DNA of 64,000 nucleotides from Pseudomonas sessilinigenes (GTDB lineage: Bacteria > Pseudomonadota > Gammaproteobacteria > Pseudomonadales > Pseudomonadaceae), in NCBI RefSeq assembly GCF_003850565.1, contig NZ_CP027706.1, positions 3,596,001-3,660,000 of the forward strand. The letters run 5' to 3'. The notes beneath the pieces were generated by a model that was given only the letters and a program-made list of their open reading frames with translations, ran no database searches and was not told the origin of the DNA. The position numbers and the translations under genes are program-made. Within the stretch, counting starts at the first letter, position 1, and each line of letters starts with the position of its first letter. Positions 51,188 to 62,747 of the stretch are shown one piece after another.

Positions 51188-52921
51188 TCAGGGCTGAAGC
51201 TGGGGCAGAATCAGGATCACGATGTTGCCTTGTACATAGCGCTTGCCACCCAGAGGCAACAGGGCCAGTTCCTGATTCTCCACCACGTCCTTGACCCGCA
51301 TGACCACGCCTACCGACCCTTGTTTGCGTGCTTCGCTCATCCATTGGCCGACGTTTTCCATGCTGACCTTGCGCTGGATCGAGTCAGGGTACGTCAGGCC
51401 GTATTTCAATTCGCTTTCGGTGTTGTACAGCGCCACTTCAGGGCGTTGCAGTCTCCAGGCCAAGGCTGAGGCCGCGCCAAGGTCGTTGCTCAGCAGGGTC
51501 TTGGCCTGCTTGAGTTCTTCTACGTGTTCCTTGATGAACTGATCGGGCATCTCTCGGTGGACGATCATCGCAGGCATGCCAGCTGGCAGTAGGGCTACCA
51601 GCAACCAGATGCCCAGAGCCGGAGCGGCCCAATAATGCAGGGGCTTGGAGGCCGGTAGCAGGTTGGCAATGATCCAGCCCATGAGCATGATGAACACCAG
51701 GGACAAGCTGAGCATTTCATCGTGGCCATAGATTGGCCGGGTGATCTGCAGCACTACCAGTGTTACCAGTGCGCCTACGCCAATCAGGAGATTGAGCAGG
51801 CTGTTAAGGCGTATTTCCCGAGTCTTGCCTGCGCCGATTCGCTCGATTAGCGCATGCGCCATGAGAATGGCCAGGGGCAACAGGCACGGCATGATGTAGG
51901 TCGGCAGCTTGCCACGGCTGAGGCTGAAAAATACCAGTGGCAGCAACATCCACAGCAGCAGGAAACCGCTTGCAGCCTGGCGCTTGTCTTTCCAGGCCTG
52001 GATCATCGTGCCAGGCAGCAGGGCGGCCCAAGGCAGGCTGGAGGCGGCCAGCAAAGGCAGGTAGAACCACCAGGGACGGGTGTGCTGGGCATTCTCGGCA
52101 GCAAAGCGGCGGATGTGTTCATGCCAGAAGAAGAAGCGCCAGAAGTCCGGTTCATGGGCATGGATGCTCAATACCCAGGGCAGGCTGATGAGGATGGCGA
52201 CCGCTACTGCGACCAGGCCATAGCGCAGCAGCTCACCGAGACGGCGCTGCCACAACATGTAGGGCAAGGCGATCAGTACCGGTAGTAGCCAGGCCAGGAA
52301 GCCCTTGGTCATGAAGCCCATTGCGCAGGCGGCGCCCAGCAGGGCCCAGGCCAGCAAGCGTGGGCGAGTACTCCGAGCATCCAGGGCGAACCACAGTGCG
52401 ACCAGGCTCAGGTTGACCCATAAGGTGAATTGCGGATCGAGGTTGGAGTAGCCGGCTTGCCCGGCAATCAGGCCAAAGCTCATGTACAGCAAGGCGGCGG
52501 CAAAGCTCTTGCGTGGGTCGTTCCACATTCGGCGTGTGATGAGGAAGGCCAGGATCACGCTCAAGCCCGTGCTTACAGCTGAAGCGACCCGTACTCCGAA
52601 CAGGTTGTCACCGAATACCGCCTGGCCGATCGCGATCATCCAATAACCGGCAATAGGCTTTTCGAAATAACGGATGCCCATGAAATGAGGGGAGACCCAG
52701 TCGCCGCGCAGGAGCATTTCCTGGCTGATCTGTGCATAGCGGGTTTCATCGGGGATCCACAGGCCGTGGGCGGTCAGTGGCAACAAGTAGAACAGGCCGA
52801 AGGCGAGCAGCAACAAAGGCAGTGCCCAGCGTTGGAGGATGCCGTATGTACTCCCGCCCACGGTATAGCCAGATGACGTGGTGCTTGATCCATAAGCTTG
52901 GGGTGGTGACGTGCGGTGCAT
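51188..52921 (-). CDS. arnT: ArnT-type lipid A aminoarabinose transferase
   Basis: ArnT transfers 4-amino-4-deoxy-L-arabinose from undecaprenyl phosphate to lipid A, which gives polymyxin resistance. The 577-residue protein has the catalytic first loop [37 protein letters not shown] and about 12 helices, plus a periplasmic C-terminal domain. About 30 N-terminal residues (Ser/Gly/Thr-rich) precede the first helix and may reflect a later start. The rest of the arn operon is absent from the window. Confidence 0.85.
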   Translation of the reverse strand: MHRTSPPQAYGSSTTSSGYTVGGSTYGILQRWALPLLLLAFGLFYLLPLTAHGLWIPDETRYAQISQEMLLRGDWVSPHFMGIRYFEKPIAGYWMIAIGQAVFGDNLFGVRVASAVSTGLSVILAFLITRRMWNDPRKSFAAALLYMSFGLIAGQAGYSNLDPQFTLWVNLSLVALWFALDARSTRPRLLAWALLGAACAMGFMTKGFLAWLLPVLIALPYMLWQRRLGELLRYGLVAVAVAILISLPWVLSIHAHEPDFWRFFFWHEHIRRFAAENAQHTRPWWFYLPLLAASSLPWAALLPGTMIQAWKDKRQAASGFLLLWMLLPLVFFSLSRGKLPTYIMPCLLPLAILMAHALIERIGAGKTREIRLNSLLNLLIGVGALVTLVVLQITRPIYGHDEMLSLSLVFIMLMGWIIANLLPASKPLHYWAAPALGIWLLVALLPAGMPAMIVHREMPDQFIKEHVEELKQAKTLLSNDLGAASALAWRLQRPEVALYNTESELKYGLTYPDSIQRKVSMENVGQWMSEARKQGSVGVVMRVKDVVENQELALLPLGGKRYVQGNIVILILPQLQP

Positions 52922-53180
52922 TTGTGTCCTCGAAGTCGTCGGCAGATAGCCTGGGTGTTACTTGCAGCAAGTGCTACTGGTAGACCTGCTATTGATGTTG
53001 AATCTGTAGTTTCTCAAGCCGCAAAAGTTCGAGGCCATCGCACCGCTCTGGTGATGTGATCCCGTTGTAAGTTCTGTTGCTCGTTGTTCTGCTTAGTACA
53101 AGAATGGATAAAATCAATTAGGTAACTAACGAGTGTGTCTATTTGCTGGGAAAAAACTGTTGAGATGTTGTAAAAAAGCG

Positions 53181-53900
53181 TTACAAGTTGGTCGGTGAGT
53201 GTTCGATGGCCTGCTGCCAGTCTTCGGCACTGATGGTCCCCAGTATATGCAGCGTACCGTCACTGTTTTGGGTAACGAACAGCGAACTGTTGTACTTACT
53301 ATGCAGGGCATGTTCGAAACCCAACTGGCTTTCCAGGTCGCTGATGCAATCACTGTGGGTGACCAATACCAAGTTACGCCTGGCGTTCTTGTGCGCCTTG
53401 ATCACATCGCCGAAATCCGCACCGCAGTTGAGTAGCCAATCCTGGGTCGGCACTGCTTGGTTGAACATCAGGTCTGCTGTCTGTCGGGTGCGAGTGGCCG
53501 GGCTGCTGACGATATCGGTGGTTTCCAGGCCGAGTGAGCGAAACGCCCGGCCCAGCCCGCTGGAGGTGGTGCTGCCAAGCTGGGTGATGCCGTCGGCGGG
53601 GCCCAGGCAGGGATTGGCGGAGCGGTCGCACCGTTCGGCATGGCGTACCAGGGCGATTACCTCGCCGCTTTTCCAGTGGCGGTAGACGCCAGCGCTTTCC
53701 ATTTGGTTGCCAACACCCAGGTCCAGAGGCGTTCCGGGCCACAGGACGAAACCGCTGACGAGGGCAGCGAGGGTTATCGCACTCGCCCAGGCGATGATCC
53801 TGCGGGATCGGCTTAGCGACGGACGCTGGGGAGGAGTACCGGGTTTAACAGTGTTGATCACTTCGCTTACCTGAACTGTTTTTGGATAAGGACTTGTCAT
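53181..53900 (-). CDS. Histidine-phosphatase family protein, Ais-like
   Basis: The 239-residue protein has one N-terminal membrane helix (IIAWASAITLAALVSGFVLW) and a periplasmic phosphoglycerate-mutase-like domain. The catalytic RHG-type motif is ALVRHAERCD and the second His is in VLVTHSDC. E. coli Ais dephosphorylates LPS core heptose and lies beside arn genes; the neighbouring ArnT genes point the same way. ATG 53900 is used, though its ribosome site is weak, and a GTG at about 53862 is possible. Confidence 0.82.
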   Translation of the reverse strand: MTSPYPKTVQVSEVINTVKPGTPPQRPSLSRSRRIIAWASAITLAALVSGFVLWPGTPLDLGVGNQMESAGVYRHWKSGEVIALVRHAERCDRSANPCLGPADGITQLGSTTSSGLGRAFRSLGLETTDIVSSPATRTRQTADLMFNQAVPTQDWLLNCGADFGDVIKAHKNARRNLVLVTHSDCISDLESQLGFEHALHSKYNSSLFVTQNSDGTLHILGTISAEDWQQAIEHSPTNL

Positions 53901-54284
53901 TCGGGTTGGAGCTGGTGTTCTGAAAAAGACCGGTGTCGGGCCCGCCCTGCAATTGATGGCCAATTTAGGACCGGGCAAGTAGGCGAAGAGTGAAAGCAAT
54001 GTGAAAAAAACGAATGAGCGATAGAGACTAGTTAAGAGTCTGACAGCCGTCGTTCAGGTTTTGACTGGATCAATGCTTTTTCGCCGGGCACGCACCACTG
54101 TTGACTGGTGGTCTTAATCGTTGTGGTAATTGCCGGATGAACTGTATCTGATCGGAAACAGTGGGTGAGAAATCCCCGCATTTAGTTCAGCTTATTGTCA
54201 GCTTGAATGATTGCGCGGGATGAAGAGGGAAGTTCCCTGCCCGTTGCGGGCAAGGAATCATGGAAGCGCCAGGGGGGGCAGTAT

Positions 54285-54956
54285 TCAGTGATTGACCGTG
54301 TAGGCCAGCATTGCCGACAACTGGCAGAGCGGACGGCCGCTTTCCTGTTGCCATTGATTGAACACATCTTGTACCAGGGCCTGGTCGCGCTTGCTGCTGG
54401 GGACCTTGTCGATGATGTTCTGGGCATTGAGGGCGGCCACCACGTCCCAGGTGGGAATGAACGTGTCCTTGCCCACCATGCGCAGGAAGCGTGGAGCCGA
54501 TAGTCCGCCCAGCTGATTGCCATGCTTGGCCAGGTACTGCCACAGCCCGGTGATGTCCTGTACCGGCCAGTCGGCGATGAACTGACCGAAGCTTGCGTGC
54601 TGCTGTTCCACATCGAGGATCATCTGGGCGTTGCGGGGCACGCTCTTGAGCTTGCCCAGGTGACGAATGATCCGTGTGTCCTGCATCAGGCGCTCAAGGT
54701 GCTCGGCCCCCATCAGCACCACCTTGTGAGGGTCGAAGCCGAAGAAAACCTGCTCGAAGGCCGGCCATTTGGCGTCCACCAGGCTGTGTTTCAGTCCGGC
54801 GCGAAACACTCGCAAGGCGAGGGTCGACAAATAGCGGTCGGCACTCAAGGCGCGTAGGGCGTCGTCGCTGGCGGGAGTCGGTAGCCGCTCCTCAAGGGCC
54901 GCTACGGAGCCGAAGCGGTTGAGACAGTATTCGTTGAGCCATTTGTAGTCGTGCAT
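54285..54956 (-). CDS. DNA-3-methyladenine glycosylase I family protein
   Basis: The 223-residue protein is a member of the Tag family of alkylation-repair glycosylases, with FGQFIADWPVQDITGLWQYL and GGLSAPRFLRMVGKDTFIPTWDVVAAL typical of this group. GGAGCAGGC precedes the ATG. Substrate use by this subgroup is not established from sequence. It is upstream of the DUF2069-wrbA group in the opposite order to it, sharing the strand. Confidence 0.75.
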   Translation of the reverse strand: MHDYKWLNEYCLNRFGSVAALEERLPTPASDDALRALSADRYLSTLALRVFRAGLKHSLVDAKWPAFEQVFFGFDPHKVVLMGAEHLERLMQDTRIIRHLGKLKSVPRNAQMILDVEQQHASFGQFIADWPVQDITGLWQYLAKHGNQLGGLSAPRFLRMVGKDTFIPTWDVVAALNAQNIIDKVPSSKRDQALVQDVFNQWQQESGRPLCQLSAMLAYTVNH

Positions 54957-55073
54957 GCCTGCTCCGGGTCGGTTCGCAAGTGTCGTTCAGCGGGTTGCCC
55001 TGCAAGGTGGGTGGCAGGGTGCGGTTACAGGCACCCCGGGTGTGCAAGATTCCGGGGCTGCCTGGAGGCCGGA

Positions 55074-56444
<1,371 letters not shown>

Positions 56445-56581
56445 GTGTGGGTCGCATCTTGCGTAAGGTGGCGGCTATTCTACCCGCGCGACCGGCTCTC
56501 CTGAACCTCGAGAGTCGATAGGTCGCAGCGATTATCGTCAGGTGATCATCTTTTAGACACTTTCAACGACAGGAAACAGGC

Positions 56582-57043
56582 ATGACAAGGCAACTGGCTG
56601 CAGTATTGGCGATCATCACAACCCTGCTGCTAAGTGGTTGTGGCAACGATTACGGGGTCGACCAGCATGGCCAGAAAGTCGCTGCCGAACGCCTGGACAA
56701 GCAGTGGCTGGTGCTCAACTACTGGGCGGAGTGGTGTGGGCCATGCCGCACCGAGGTTCCCGAATTGAATGCCTTGAACGAGCAGCTCAAGGGGCAGGCG
56801 ACCGTGCTGGGGGTCAACTTCGATAACGTGCAGGGCGAGGAGCTCAAGAGCGCCAGTGAGAAGCTGGGGATCAAGTTCACCGTGCTGGCCCAGGACCCGG
56901 CGCAGGTCTTCGACCTGCCGCGCAGCGAAGCGCTGCCGGTGACCTATATCATCGATGACAAGGGCAAGGTGCGTGAGCAGTTGCTGGGCGAGCAGACCGC
57001 GGCGGGAGTGCTGGCGAAGCTACAGGCGTTGCGCGGCCATTGA
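56582..57043 (+). CDS. TlpA-like thioredoxin-fold lipoprotein
   Basis: A 153-residue protein with a lipoprotein signal (MTRQLAAVLAIITTLLLSGC, lipid Cys20) and a thioredoxin fold with active site WAEWCGPCRTEVP, cis-Pro in ALPVTY. It should reduce periplasmic disulfides, for example in cytochrome maturation or protection. It is divergent from arsC-like. Confidence 0.92.
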   Translation: MTRQLAAVLAIITTLLLSGCGNDYGVDQHGQKVAAERLDKQWLVLNYWAEWCGPCRTEVPELNALNEQLKGQATVLGVNFDNVQGEELKSASEKLGIKFTVLAQDPAQVFDLPRSEALPVTYIIDDKGKVREQLLGEQTAAGVLAKLQALRGH

Positions 57044-57048
57044 TGGGC

Positions 57049-57070
57049 AAGCCTGTGTTACCACAGGCTT
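57049..57070. terminator. Hairpin between the TlpA-like and META genes
   Basis: AAGCCTGTG and CACAGGCTT form a 9-bp stem with a 4-base loop between convergent genes. There is no long T-run. Confidence 0.6.
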
Positions 57071-57074
57071 ACTG

Positions 57075-57479
57075 TCAGCCTTCTTCCAGCCACCAGCGTA
57101 GCGGCTTGCCTTCGGCAGGCCAGAAGCGCACTTGCTCGATGGGCGAGATATCCCAGCGTTCGACGGTCTGCAAGGCCTGGAGAAAGCGTCGCTCCTGCTC
57201 CATCAACGCCGGAGCGCAGAGCTTGCGGGTGCTGCCGATCTTGCCGAAGGTGAGTTTTTCGCCATCCAGGGTATAGGGTGCGAACCAGTGGTTGCAGCCG
57301 CCATTGCCATAGGCCCGGCCATCCTCGCCGAGGGTGATGGTCAGGTGGCTGTAGTCGATGAGCGGGCGTTCACCGATCCATTCCAGGATATAGCTGCGAT
57401 CCTGCTGCAACTTCAGCGGTTCGGCGGCGCAACCCAGCAGGCCGGCGCCGAATGCCACGGCCAGCGCCAGGCGTTTCAT
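57075..57479 (-). CDS. META-domain lipoprotein (HslJ-like)
   Basis: The 134-residue protein has a lipobox (AVAFGAGLLGCAAEP) and a META domain: SYILEWIGERPL, then LGEDGRAYGNGGCNHWFAPYTLDGEKLTFGKIGSTRKLC. HslJ is an E. coli heat-shock outer-membrane lipoprotein linked to novobiocin resistance. The ATG overlaps the stop of the preceding gene (ATGA). Confidence 0.88.
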   Translation of the reverse strand: MKRLALAVAFGAGLLGCAAEPLKLQQDRSYILEWIGERPLIDYSHLTITLGEDGRAYGNGGCNHWFAPYTLDGEKLTFGKIGSTRKLCAPALMEQERRFLQALQTVERWDISPIEQVRFWPAEGKPLRWWLEEG

Positions 57480-57913
57480 TGGCCGCTCTGCCGGCATTTC
57501 GGGCACAGGTGGCGCTCGCCTTCACTGCTCCAGCCAAGTTCGGCAATCCGAGCGCTGGCGGCGCTCTTGCGGGCCTTCTCGCCAAGCTTGGCGTCCACTG
57601 CGAACTCGAAGTCCAGCTGCACGGCGCAACTGTCGCAATTGACCTGCCATTGATGAATGGCCAACTCACCGAATACCGGGCCGCTGGCCACCGCAACCCA
57701 TTGGCCGACCGGGTTGATCAGGTGGCGGACGGTGTCCACGGTCAGGCGCATGGACAAATCCTTGCTGCCTTTGAGGGTGACCACCAGCACGTCGTTGGCA
57801 CGGATCGAGCCACCGTTGCCGGTGACTTGATAGCGGCCCGGTACCAGGGCACGGCATTCGATCAGGGTGTGTTGCGGGCTCATCAGGGTGTAGCGGAAAT
57901 CGTGTTCGACCAT
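57476..57913 (-). CDS. Unrecognised 145-residue protein with two CxxC motifs
   Basis: A soluble protein with no signal or membrane segment. The N-terminal half is beta-rich (HTLIECRALVPGRYQVTGNGGSI; VLVVTLKGSKDLSMRLTVDTV), and the C-terminal half has CDSC and CPKC, which could form a zinc ribbon. Its 3' end overlaps the META lipoprotein start, so the two are coupled. I recognise no family. Confidence 0.75.
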   Translation of the reverse strand: MVEHDFRYTLMSPQHTLIECRALVPGRYQVTGNGGSIRANDVLVVTLKGSKDLSMRLTVDTVRHLINPVGQWVAVASGPVFGELAIHQWQVNCDSCAVQLDFEFAVDAKLGEKARKSAASARIAELGWSSEGERHLCPKCRQSGQ

Positions 57914-58003
57914 GGGTCCTCCAAATCTGCCGCGTATGCTAGCACGGGGCCTGGCGTCTCAGGTCGCGGGCTGGCGACCTTCGATCAGGACACGGCGCCG
58001 GCT

Positions 58004-58993
58004 TCAGCCATGGACCAGGTTCTGTGGTTGCCCCGCGATCCAACGGGCGATGTTGTGCAAGGTGGTTTCGGCAATCGCCGCCAGGGCTTCGCGGGTCAGA
58101 AATGCCTGGTGCGCGGTGACAATCACGTTGGGAAAGGTCAGCAGCCTGGCCAGGACGTCATCCTGCAACGGCAGGTCGGAGCGATCTTCGAAGAACAGTT
58201 GGGCCTCTTCTTCATAGACATCCAGGCCCAGGTAGCCCAATTGGCCGCTCTTGAGAGCCTCGATCAGGGCGGGAGTATCCACCAGGCCGCCGCGACCGGT
58301 ATTGATCAGCATCGCCCCTGGCTGCATCTGCGCCAGGCTCTGCGGGTTGATCAAGTAGCGGCTGGCGTCGGTAAGCGGGCAGTGCAGGCTGATGATCTGT
58401 GCTTGGGCCAGCAGTTCCGGCAGTTCCATGTAGCGCGCGCCCAGGGCTTGTACCGCAGGGTTGGGGTAGGGGTCGTAGGCCAGCAACTGGCAGCCGAAGC
58501 CGGCCATGATGCGCGCGAACGTAGCGCCGATCTGCCCGGTGCCGACGACTCCCACGGTCTTGCCCACGAGGTCGAAGCCGGTGAGGCCGTGCAGTGTGAA
58601 ATCGCCTTCGCGTGTACGGTTATAGGCCCGATGCAAACGGCGGTTCAGCGCCAGGATCAAGGCCACGGCGTGCTCGGCCACGGCATGGGGCGAATAGGCC
58701 GGGACCCGCACCACATCCAGGCCCAGGCGTTTGGCTGCGGGTAGATCGACATGGTTGTAGCCCGCCGAACGCAAGGCGATCAGCCGTGTGCCGCCGGCAG
58801 CCAGTTGTTCGAGCACCGGTGCGCTCAAGTCGTCGTTGATAAAGGCACAGACCACTTCATGACGCTCGGCCAGGGGCGCGGTATCCAGGCTCAGGCGGGC
58901 GGCCTGGAATTGCAGTTCGATGCCGGCCGGCAGAGGGGCGTCGAGAAAGCTCTCGCGATCATAGTTCTGGCTGCTGAAAAGAATCGTACGCAT
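58004..58993 (-). CDS. ldhA: Fermentative D-lactate dehydrogenase LdhA
   Basis: LdhA interconverts pyruvate and D-lactate with NADH. The 329-residue protein has the NAD loop VGVVGTGQIGATFARI, catalytic Arg in INTGRGGLVD, Glu in GLDVYEEEA and His in VIVTAHQAFLT. It lies directly downstream of gacS, the same order as in P. aeruginosa (PA0927-PA0928). Confidence 0.94.
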   Translation of the reverse strand: MRTILFSSQNYDRESFLDAPLPAGIELQFQAARLSLDTAPLAERHEVVCAFINDDLSAPVLEQLAAGGTRLIALRSAGYNHVDLPAAKRLGLDVVRVPAYSPHAVAEHAVALILALNRRLHRAYNRTREGDFTLHGLTGFDLVGKTVGVVGTGQIGATFARIMAGFGCQLLAYDPYPNPAVQALGARYMELPELLAQAQIISLHCPLTDASRYLINPQSLAQMQPGAMLINTGRGGLVDTPALIEALKSGQLGYLGLDVYEEEAQLFFEDRSDLPLQDDVLARLLTFPNVIVTAHQAFLTREALAAIAETTLHNIARWIAGQPQNLVHG

Positions 58994-59057
58994 GGCTGCA
59001 TCCTTGTTCGAAGGCGCCCAGGATGATGCCGGGACGCCGGGCGGTTCTTGCCCTGGA

Positions 59058-61811
59058 TCAGGCCTTGACTCGTGCTTCGCTGTTCAGGCGGTCGATGGCA
59101 TGGTCCAGCTCGTCCAGGGCAGCGAAGGCCTTGGCATCCTCCTGCTTGAGCAGGGTTTCGCTGCGCTGGCAGGCGGCACGCAACTGCGGTACTCCGCAAT
59201 ATCGGGTGGCGCCGTGTAGCCGATGGACCCGTTCGATGAGGGCGCTGTGGTCATTGGCTGCTCGTGCGGCATTGATCGCCTCGCGGTCGGCCTCCAGGGA
59301 CGCCAGCAGCATGGCCAGCATGTCGGCTGCCAGATCGGCTTTGCCTGCTGCCAGGCGCAGGCCTTCTTCCTGATCCAGCACCTGCAGCTCCAGGCTCAGT
59401 TCCTGGCGTTCGCCGGGGCGCTCTGCCCCCTGGTTGCGCAAGGCCAAGCCGGTCCACTTGAGAACTACCTGGGCCAGCTGGCGTTCGCTGATGGGCTTGG
59501 TCAGGTAGTCATCCATGCCGCTTTGCAGCAGGGCGCGCTTTTCGTTGGCCATGGCGTGTGCCGTCAGGGCGACGATGGGCAGCGGCGTACCGTGGCGCTC
59601 GCTTTCCCATTGGCGGATGGCCTCGGTGCTTTGCCGACCGTCCATGCCAGGCATCTGTACGTCCATCATTACCAGGTCGAACGGCTCCTGCTGGATGGCA
59701 TTCAAGGCGGCAAAACCGTTGTCCACCGCCTGGACCTTGGCACCCATGTCCTGGAGCAAGGTCTGGATCAGCAGCAGGTTGGCCGGGTTGTCATCTACGC
59801 ACAGCACGCGCGGGGCACGGCTGGAGATACTTTCTTCCGGCTCGGTACGAGGTCGGCGTGGCGTGACCAGGTCGGACAGCGCCCGGCGCAGCTTGCGAGT
59901 ACAAGCAGGCTTGGCCTGCAACTGGCTGTGGGGATTGGGCACTGACAGTTGGAAGAGCGACTGTTCGGTGGTCGGGCACAGGACAAGCACCTTGCAGCCC
60001 AGGTGTTCCAGATCCCAGATGTGCTGGCTCAGGCGCTCGGGCGCCATGTCGTTGGTGGTGATGCCGAGCACCGCCAGGTCAATGGCCTGGTCGCTCTGAT
60101 GGACGCCGGTAATGCCGTTGGTCAGGGCTTCCAGGGTATTGAAGGGTGTTACTTCCAGTCCGCAGTCTTCCAACTGGTGCTGCAAGGCCTGGCGGGCCAG
60201 CTCGTGGTTTTCCAGGACGGCCACGCGCCGTCCCAGCAGTGGCGGTGCAGGCAGGTCCTCGGCGTCGTCGCGAGCCTTGGGCAGGCTCAGGCTGATCCAG
60301 AACTCGGAACCTTCCCCAGGCGTGCTGTCGACGCCGATCTCGCCACCCATCTGTTCGATCAGGCGCTTGGAAATCACCAGCCCGAGGCCGGTACCGCCGG
60401 GTTGCCGCGACAGCGAGTTGTCGGCCTGGCTGAAGGCCTGGAACAGGGCGCGGACATCCTGGTTCGACAAGCCGATGCCGGTGTCCTGGATGCTGATACG
60501 CAGTTGCACGCTGTCTTCGTGTTCTTCCTCGAGCATGGCCCGGGCGACGATGGTGCCTTCGCGGGTGAACTTGATCGCGTTGCTGACCAGGTTGGTGAGG
60601 ATCTGCTTGAGGCGCAGCGGGTCGCCCACCAGCGAGAGAGGCGTGTCGCGGTATACCAGGCTGACCAGCTCAAGCTGCTTGGCGTGGGCCGCTGGAGCGA
60701 GGATGGTCAGGGTGTCTTGCAGCAAGTCCCGCAGGTTGAACGGGATGTTGTCGAGGACCAGCTTGCCGGCCTCGATTTTCGAGAAGTCGAGGATTTCGTT
60801 GATGATACCCAGCAGGCTGTCGGCAGATTTCTCGATGGTGCCCAGGTAATCCAGTTGGCGCGGGGTCAGTTCGCTTTTCTGCAACAGGTGGGTGAAGCCG
60901 AGGATGCCGTTGAGCGGCGTGCGGATTTCGTGGCTCATGTTGGCCAGGAACTCGGATTTGATCCGGCTGGCTTCCAGGGCCTCCTTGCGTGCCAGGTCCA
61001 GCTCGATGTTCTGGATCTCGATAGTCTCCAGGTTCTGGCGCACGTCTTCCGTGGCCTGGTCGATGCTGTGCTGCAATTCTTCCTGGGCATTTTGCAGGGT
61101 GCTGGCCATGCGATTGATGCCCGAGGCCAGGTCATCCAGCTCCTGGCTGCCCAAGGGTGGCAGGCGGGTTTCCAGGTTGCCGTCTTTCAATTGCGTCACG
61201 GCTAGCTTGATCTGGCTCAGCGGGTTGTTGATGGTCCGTCCCATGCGCACCGCCAGCAGGGCAGTGAGGGCCAGGCCGGAAGCGATCAGCAGCAGGCTGG
61301 CGAACAGGCTGCGATATCCACGCAGCAACATGCCGCTATGGGACAGCTCCAGCTCTACCCAGCCCAGGAGGCGGTCGGACTCATCGGGAATCAGATCGCC
61401 CGCAAGATTGCGATGACGGCCGAAGACTGGCATCTGGTAGCGGGTCGCGTCGTTGCCGCTGCGTTGCACCATGTGCGTGCTGTTACCCGCTGGTGCTGGA
61501 TTGAGCATGCTGGGCCCGGCATGGGCGATGAGCGTACGATCCGGGGCCAGCAGCGATACCGCGCGCACGTCCTCTTGTTCCAGGGCCTGGGTGGCGATGC
61601 GCTCAAGCATCTGGGTATTGCGATTGCCCATCGCCGGTGCCACCAGCGAGGCCAGTTGCTCGGCGATCATTTCTCCGCGCTGCAACAGTTGAGTCTGCAG
61701 GTCCGAGAGCTGCATCCAGGTGAAGTAGCCGCCCAGCACCAGGGCCATCAGGCTGGTGGGTAGCAAGGTCAGCAATAGTACGCGGCCTTTGATTCCCAGT
61801 TTCTTGAGCAC
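59058..61811 (-). CDS. gacS: Hybrid sensor kinase GacS
   Basis: GacS heads the Gac/Rsm cascade that controls secondary metabolism, biofilm and virulence. The 917-residue protein has two membrane helices (about 11-31 and 168-190) around a periplasmic sensor, then a HAMP linker. The H box FLANMSHEIRTPLNG follows (His294), with HATPase motifs LTNLVSNAIKF and GGTGLGLVISKRL. A receiver (VMMDVQMPGMDGR) and a C-terminal Hpt (ERVHRLHGATRYCG) complete the phosphorelay. The GTG at 61811 has AGGAG upstream. Length and architecture match P. protegens/fluorescens GacS. Confidence 0.97.
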   Translation of the reverse strand: MLKKLGIKGRVLLLTLLPTSLMALVLGGYFTWMQLSDLQTQLLQRGEMIAEQLASLVAPAMGNRNTQMLERIATQALEQEDVRAVSLLAPDRTLIAHAGPSMLNPAPAGNSTHMVQRSGNDATRYQMPVFGRHRNLAGDLIPDESDRLLGWVELELSHSGMLLRGYRSLFASLLLIASGLALTALLAVRMGRTINNPLSQIKLAVTQLKDGNLETRLPPLGSQELDDLASGINRMASTLQNAQEELQHSIDQATEDVRQNLETIEIQNIELDLARKEALEASRIKSEFLANMSHEIRTPLNGILGFTHLLQKSELTPRQLDYLGTIEKSADSLLGIINEILDFSKIEAGKLVLDNIPFNLRDLLQDTLTILAPAAHAKQLELVSLVYRDTPLSLVGDPLRLKQILTNLVSNAIKFTREGTIVARAMLEEEHEDSVQLRISIQDTGIGLSNQDVRALFQAFSQADNSLSRQPGGTGLGLVISKRLIEQMGGEIGVDSTPGEGSEFWISLSLPKARDDAEDLPAPPLLGRRVAVLENHELARQALQHQLEDCGLEVTPFNTLEALTNGITGVHQSDQAIDLAVLGITTNDMAPERLSQHIWDLEHLGCKVLVLCPTTEQSLFQLSVPNPHSQLQAKPACTRKLRRALSDLVTPRRPRTEPEESISSRAPRVLCVDDNPANLLLIQTLLQDMGAKVQAVDNGFAALNAIQQEPFDLVMMDVQMPGMDGRQSTEAIRQWESERHGTPLPIVALTAHAMANEKRALLQSGMDDYLTKPISERQLAQVVLKWTGLALRNQGAERPGERQELSLELQVLDQEEGLRLAAGKADLAADMLAMLLASLEADREAINAARAANDHSALIERVHRLHGATRYCGVPQLRAACQRSETLLKQEDAKAFAALDELDHAIDRLNSEARVKA

Positions 61812-62024
61812 GCAACTCTCCTGCTTCCACGCGATTTTGATAGGTCGAAGGGCACGTCCATGATGTGCCGCTTGCGCAGTGTAACGATTTGCCGAAGGTC
61901 AATCTTGGCAAATTGTTTCGTCGACGCTGGCAGGAATTCAGAGGCGTGAGCAATCAAGGCATTGGTTGCCGTGATCCGGGCAATCTTGAATAATCGCTCA
62001 ACTGAGAATCACTTGCACAAGCCA

Positions 62025-62747
62025 ATGACTCCCGTATCTGTTGATCCGCCCCGTATCCTGGCCATTGAAGACGACCCCATACTCGGTGCCTACGTGCATG
62101 AGCAACTGGAGCGTTGCGGCTTTGCCGTGACTTGGTGCCGTAACGGCCAGGAAGGGCTGGACGTTGCTCTCCAGCAGCCTTTCGATGTGTTGCTGATGGA
62201 TATCCTGCTACCGGGGATGGATGGGCTGACGGTGCTGACCCATTTGCGCAAGAGCCACTCGACCCCGGTGTTGTTGATGTCTGCCCTGGGAGCGGAGGCC
62301 GATCGCATCAGCGGTTTTCGCCTGGGAGCCGACGACTATCTGCCCAAGCCCTTCAGCATGGCCGAGCTGCGAGTGCGGATCGAAGCCATACTGCGGCGAG
62401 TGGCCCTGGATCGCCGACCCATGCCGCTGGCCCCCAGCAGTTGTGTCCAGAACCTGCGTTTCGATGATGAGCTGTGCGATGTGTTCTTTGCCCAGCAATG
62501 GGCCGGTCTGACTCGCAGTGAATATCGCTTGCTGGAGACGCTGCATCGCAATGCCGATGAAGTCTTGAGCAAGGCCTTCCTCTACCAGCATGTCTTGCAA
62601 CGCGGGTACGCGGCCCATGATCGCAGCCTGGACATGCACGTCAGCCAGATTCGTCGCAAGCTCAAGGCCCTGGGCTACGGCGAGCGTGAGCTGCGCACTG
62701 TATGGGGCAAGGGCTACGTATTGAGTGCCGCCGATGAACTGGCCTGA
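62025..62747 (+). CDS. OmpR-family response regulator
   Basis: The 240-residue protein has a receiver (ILAIEDDPILGAYV; phospho-Asp in DVLLMDILLPGMDGL; Lys in LPKPFSM) and a winged-helix domain (LTRSEYRLLETL; RELRTVWGKGYVLS). ATG 62025 is used; an open frame reaches back to 61962. It is divergent from gacS and overlaps the next kinase. In P. aeruginosa the pair beside gacS is PirR/PirS (PA0929-PA0930), a ferric-enterobactin system; equivalence is a guess from position. Confidence 0.9.
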   Translation: MTPVSVDPPRILAIEDDPILGAYVHEQLERCGFAVTWCRNGQEGLDVALQQPFDVLLMDILLPGMDGLTVLTHLRKSHSTPVLLMSALGAEADRISGFRLGADDYLPKPFSMAELRVRIEAILRRVALDRRPMPLAPSSCVQNLRFDDELCDVFFAQQWAGLTRSEYRLLETLHRNADEVLSKAFLYQHVLQRGYAAHDRSLDMHVSQIRRKLKALGYGERELRTVWGKGYVLSAADELA

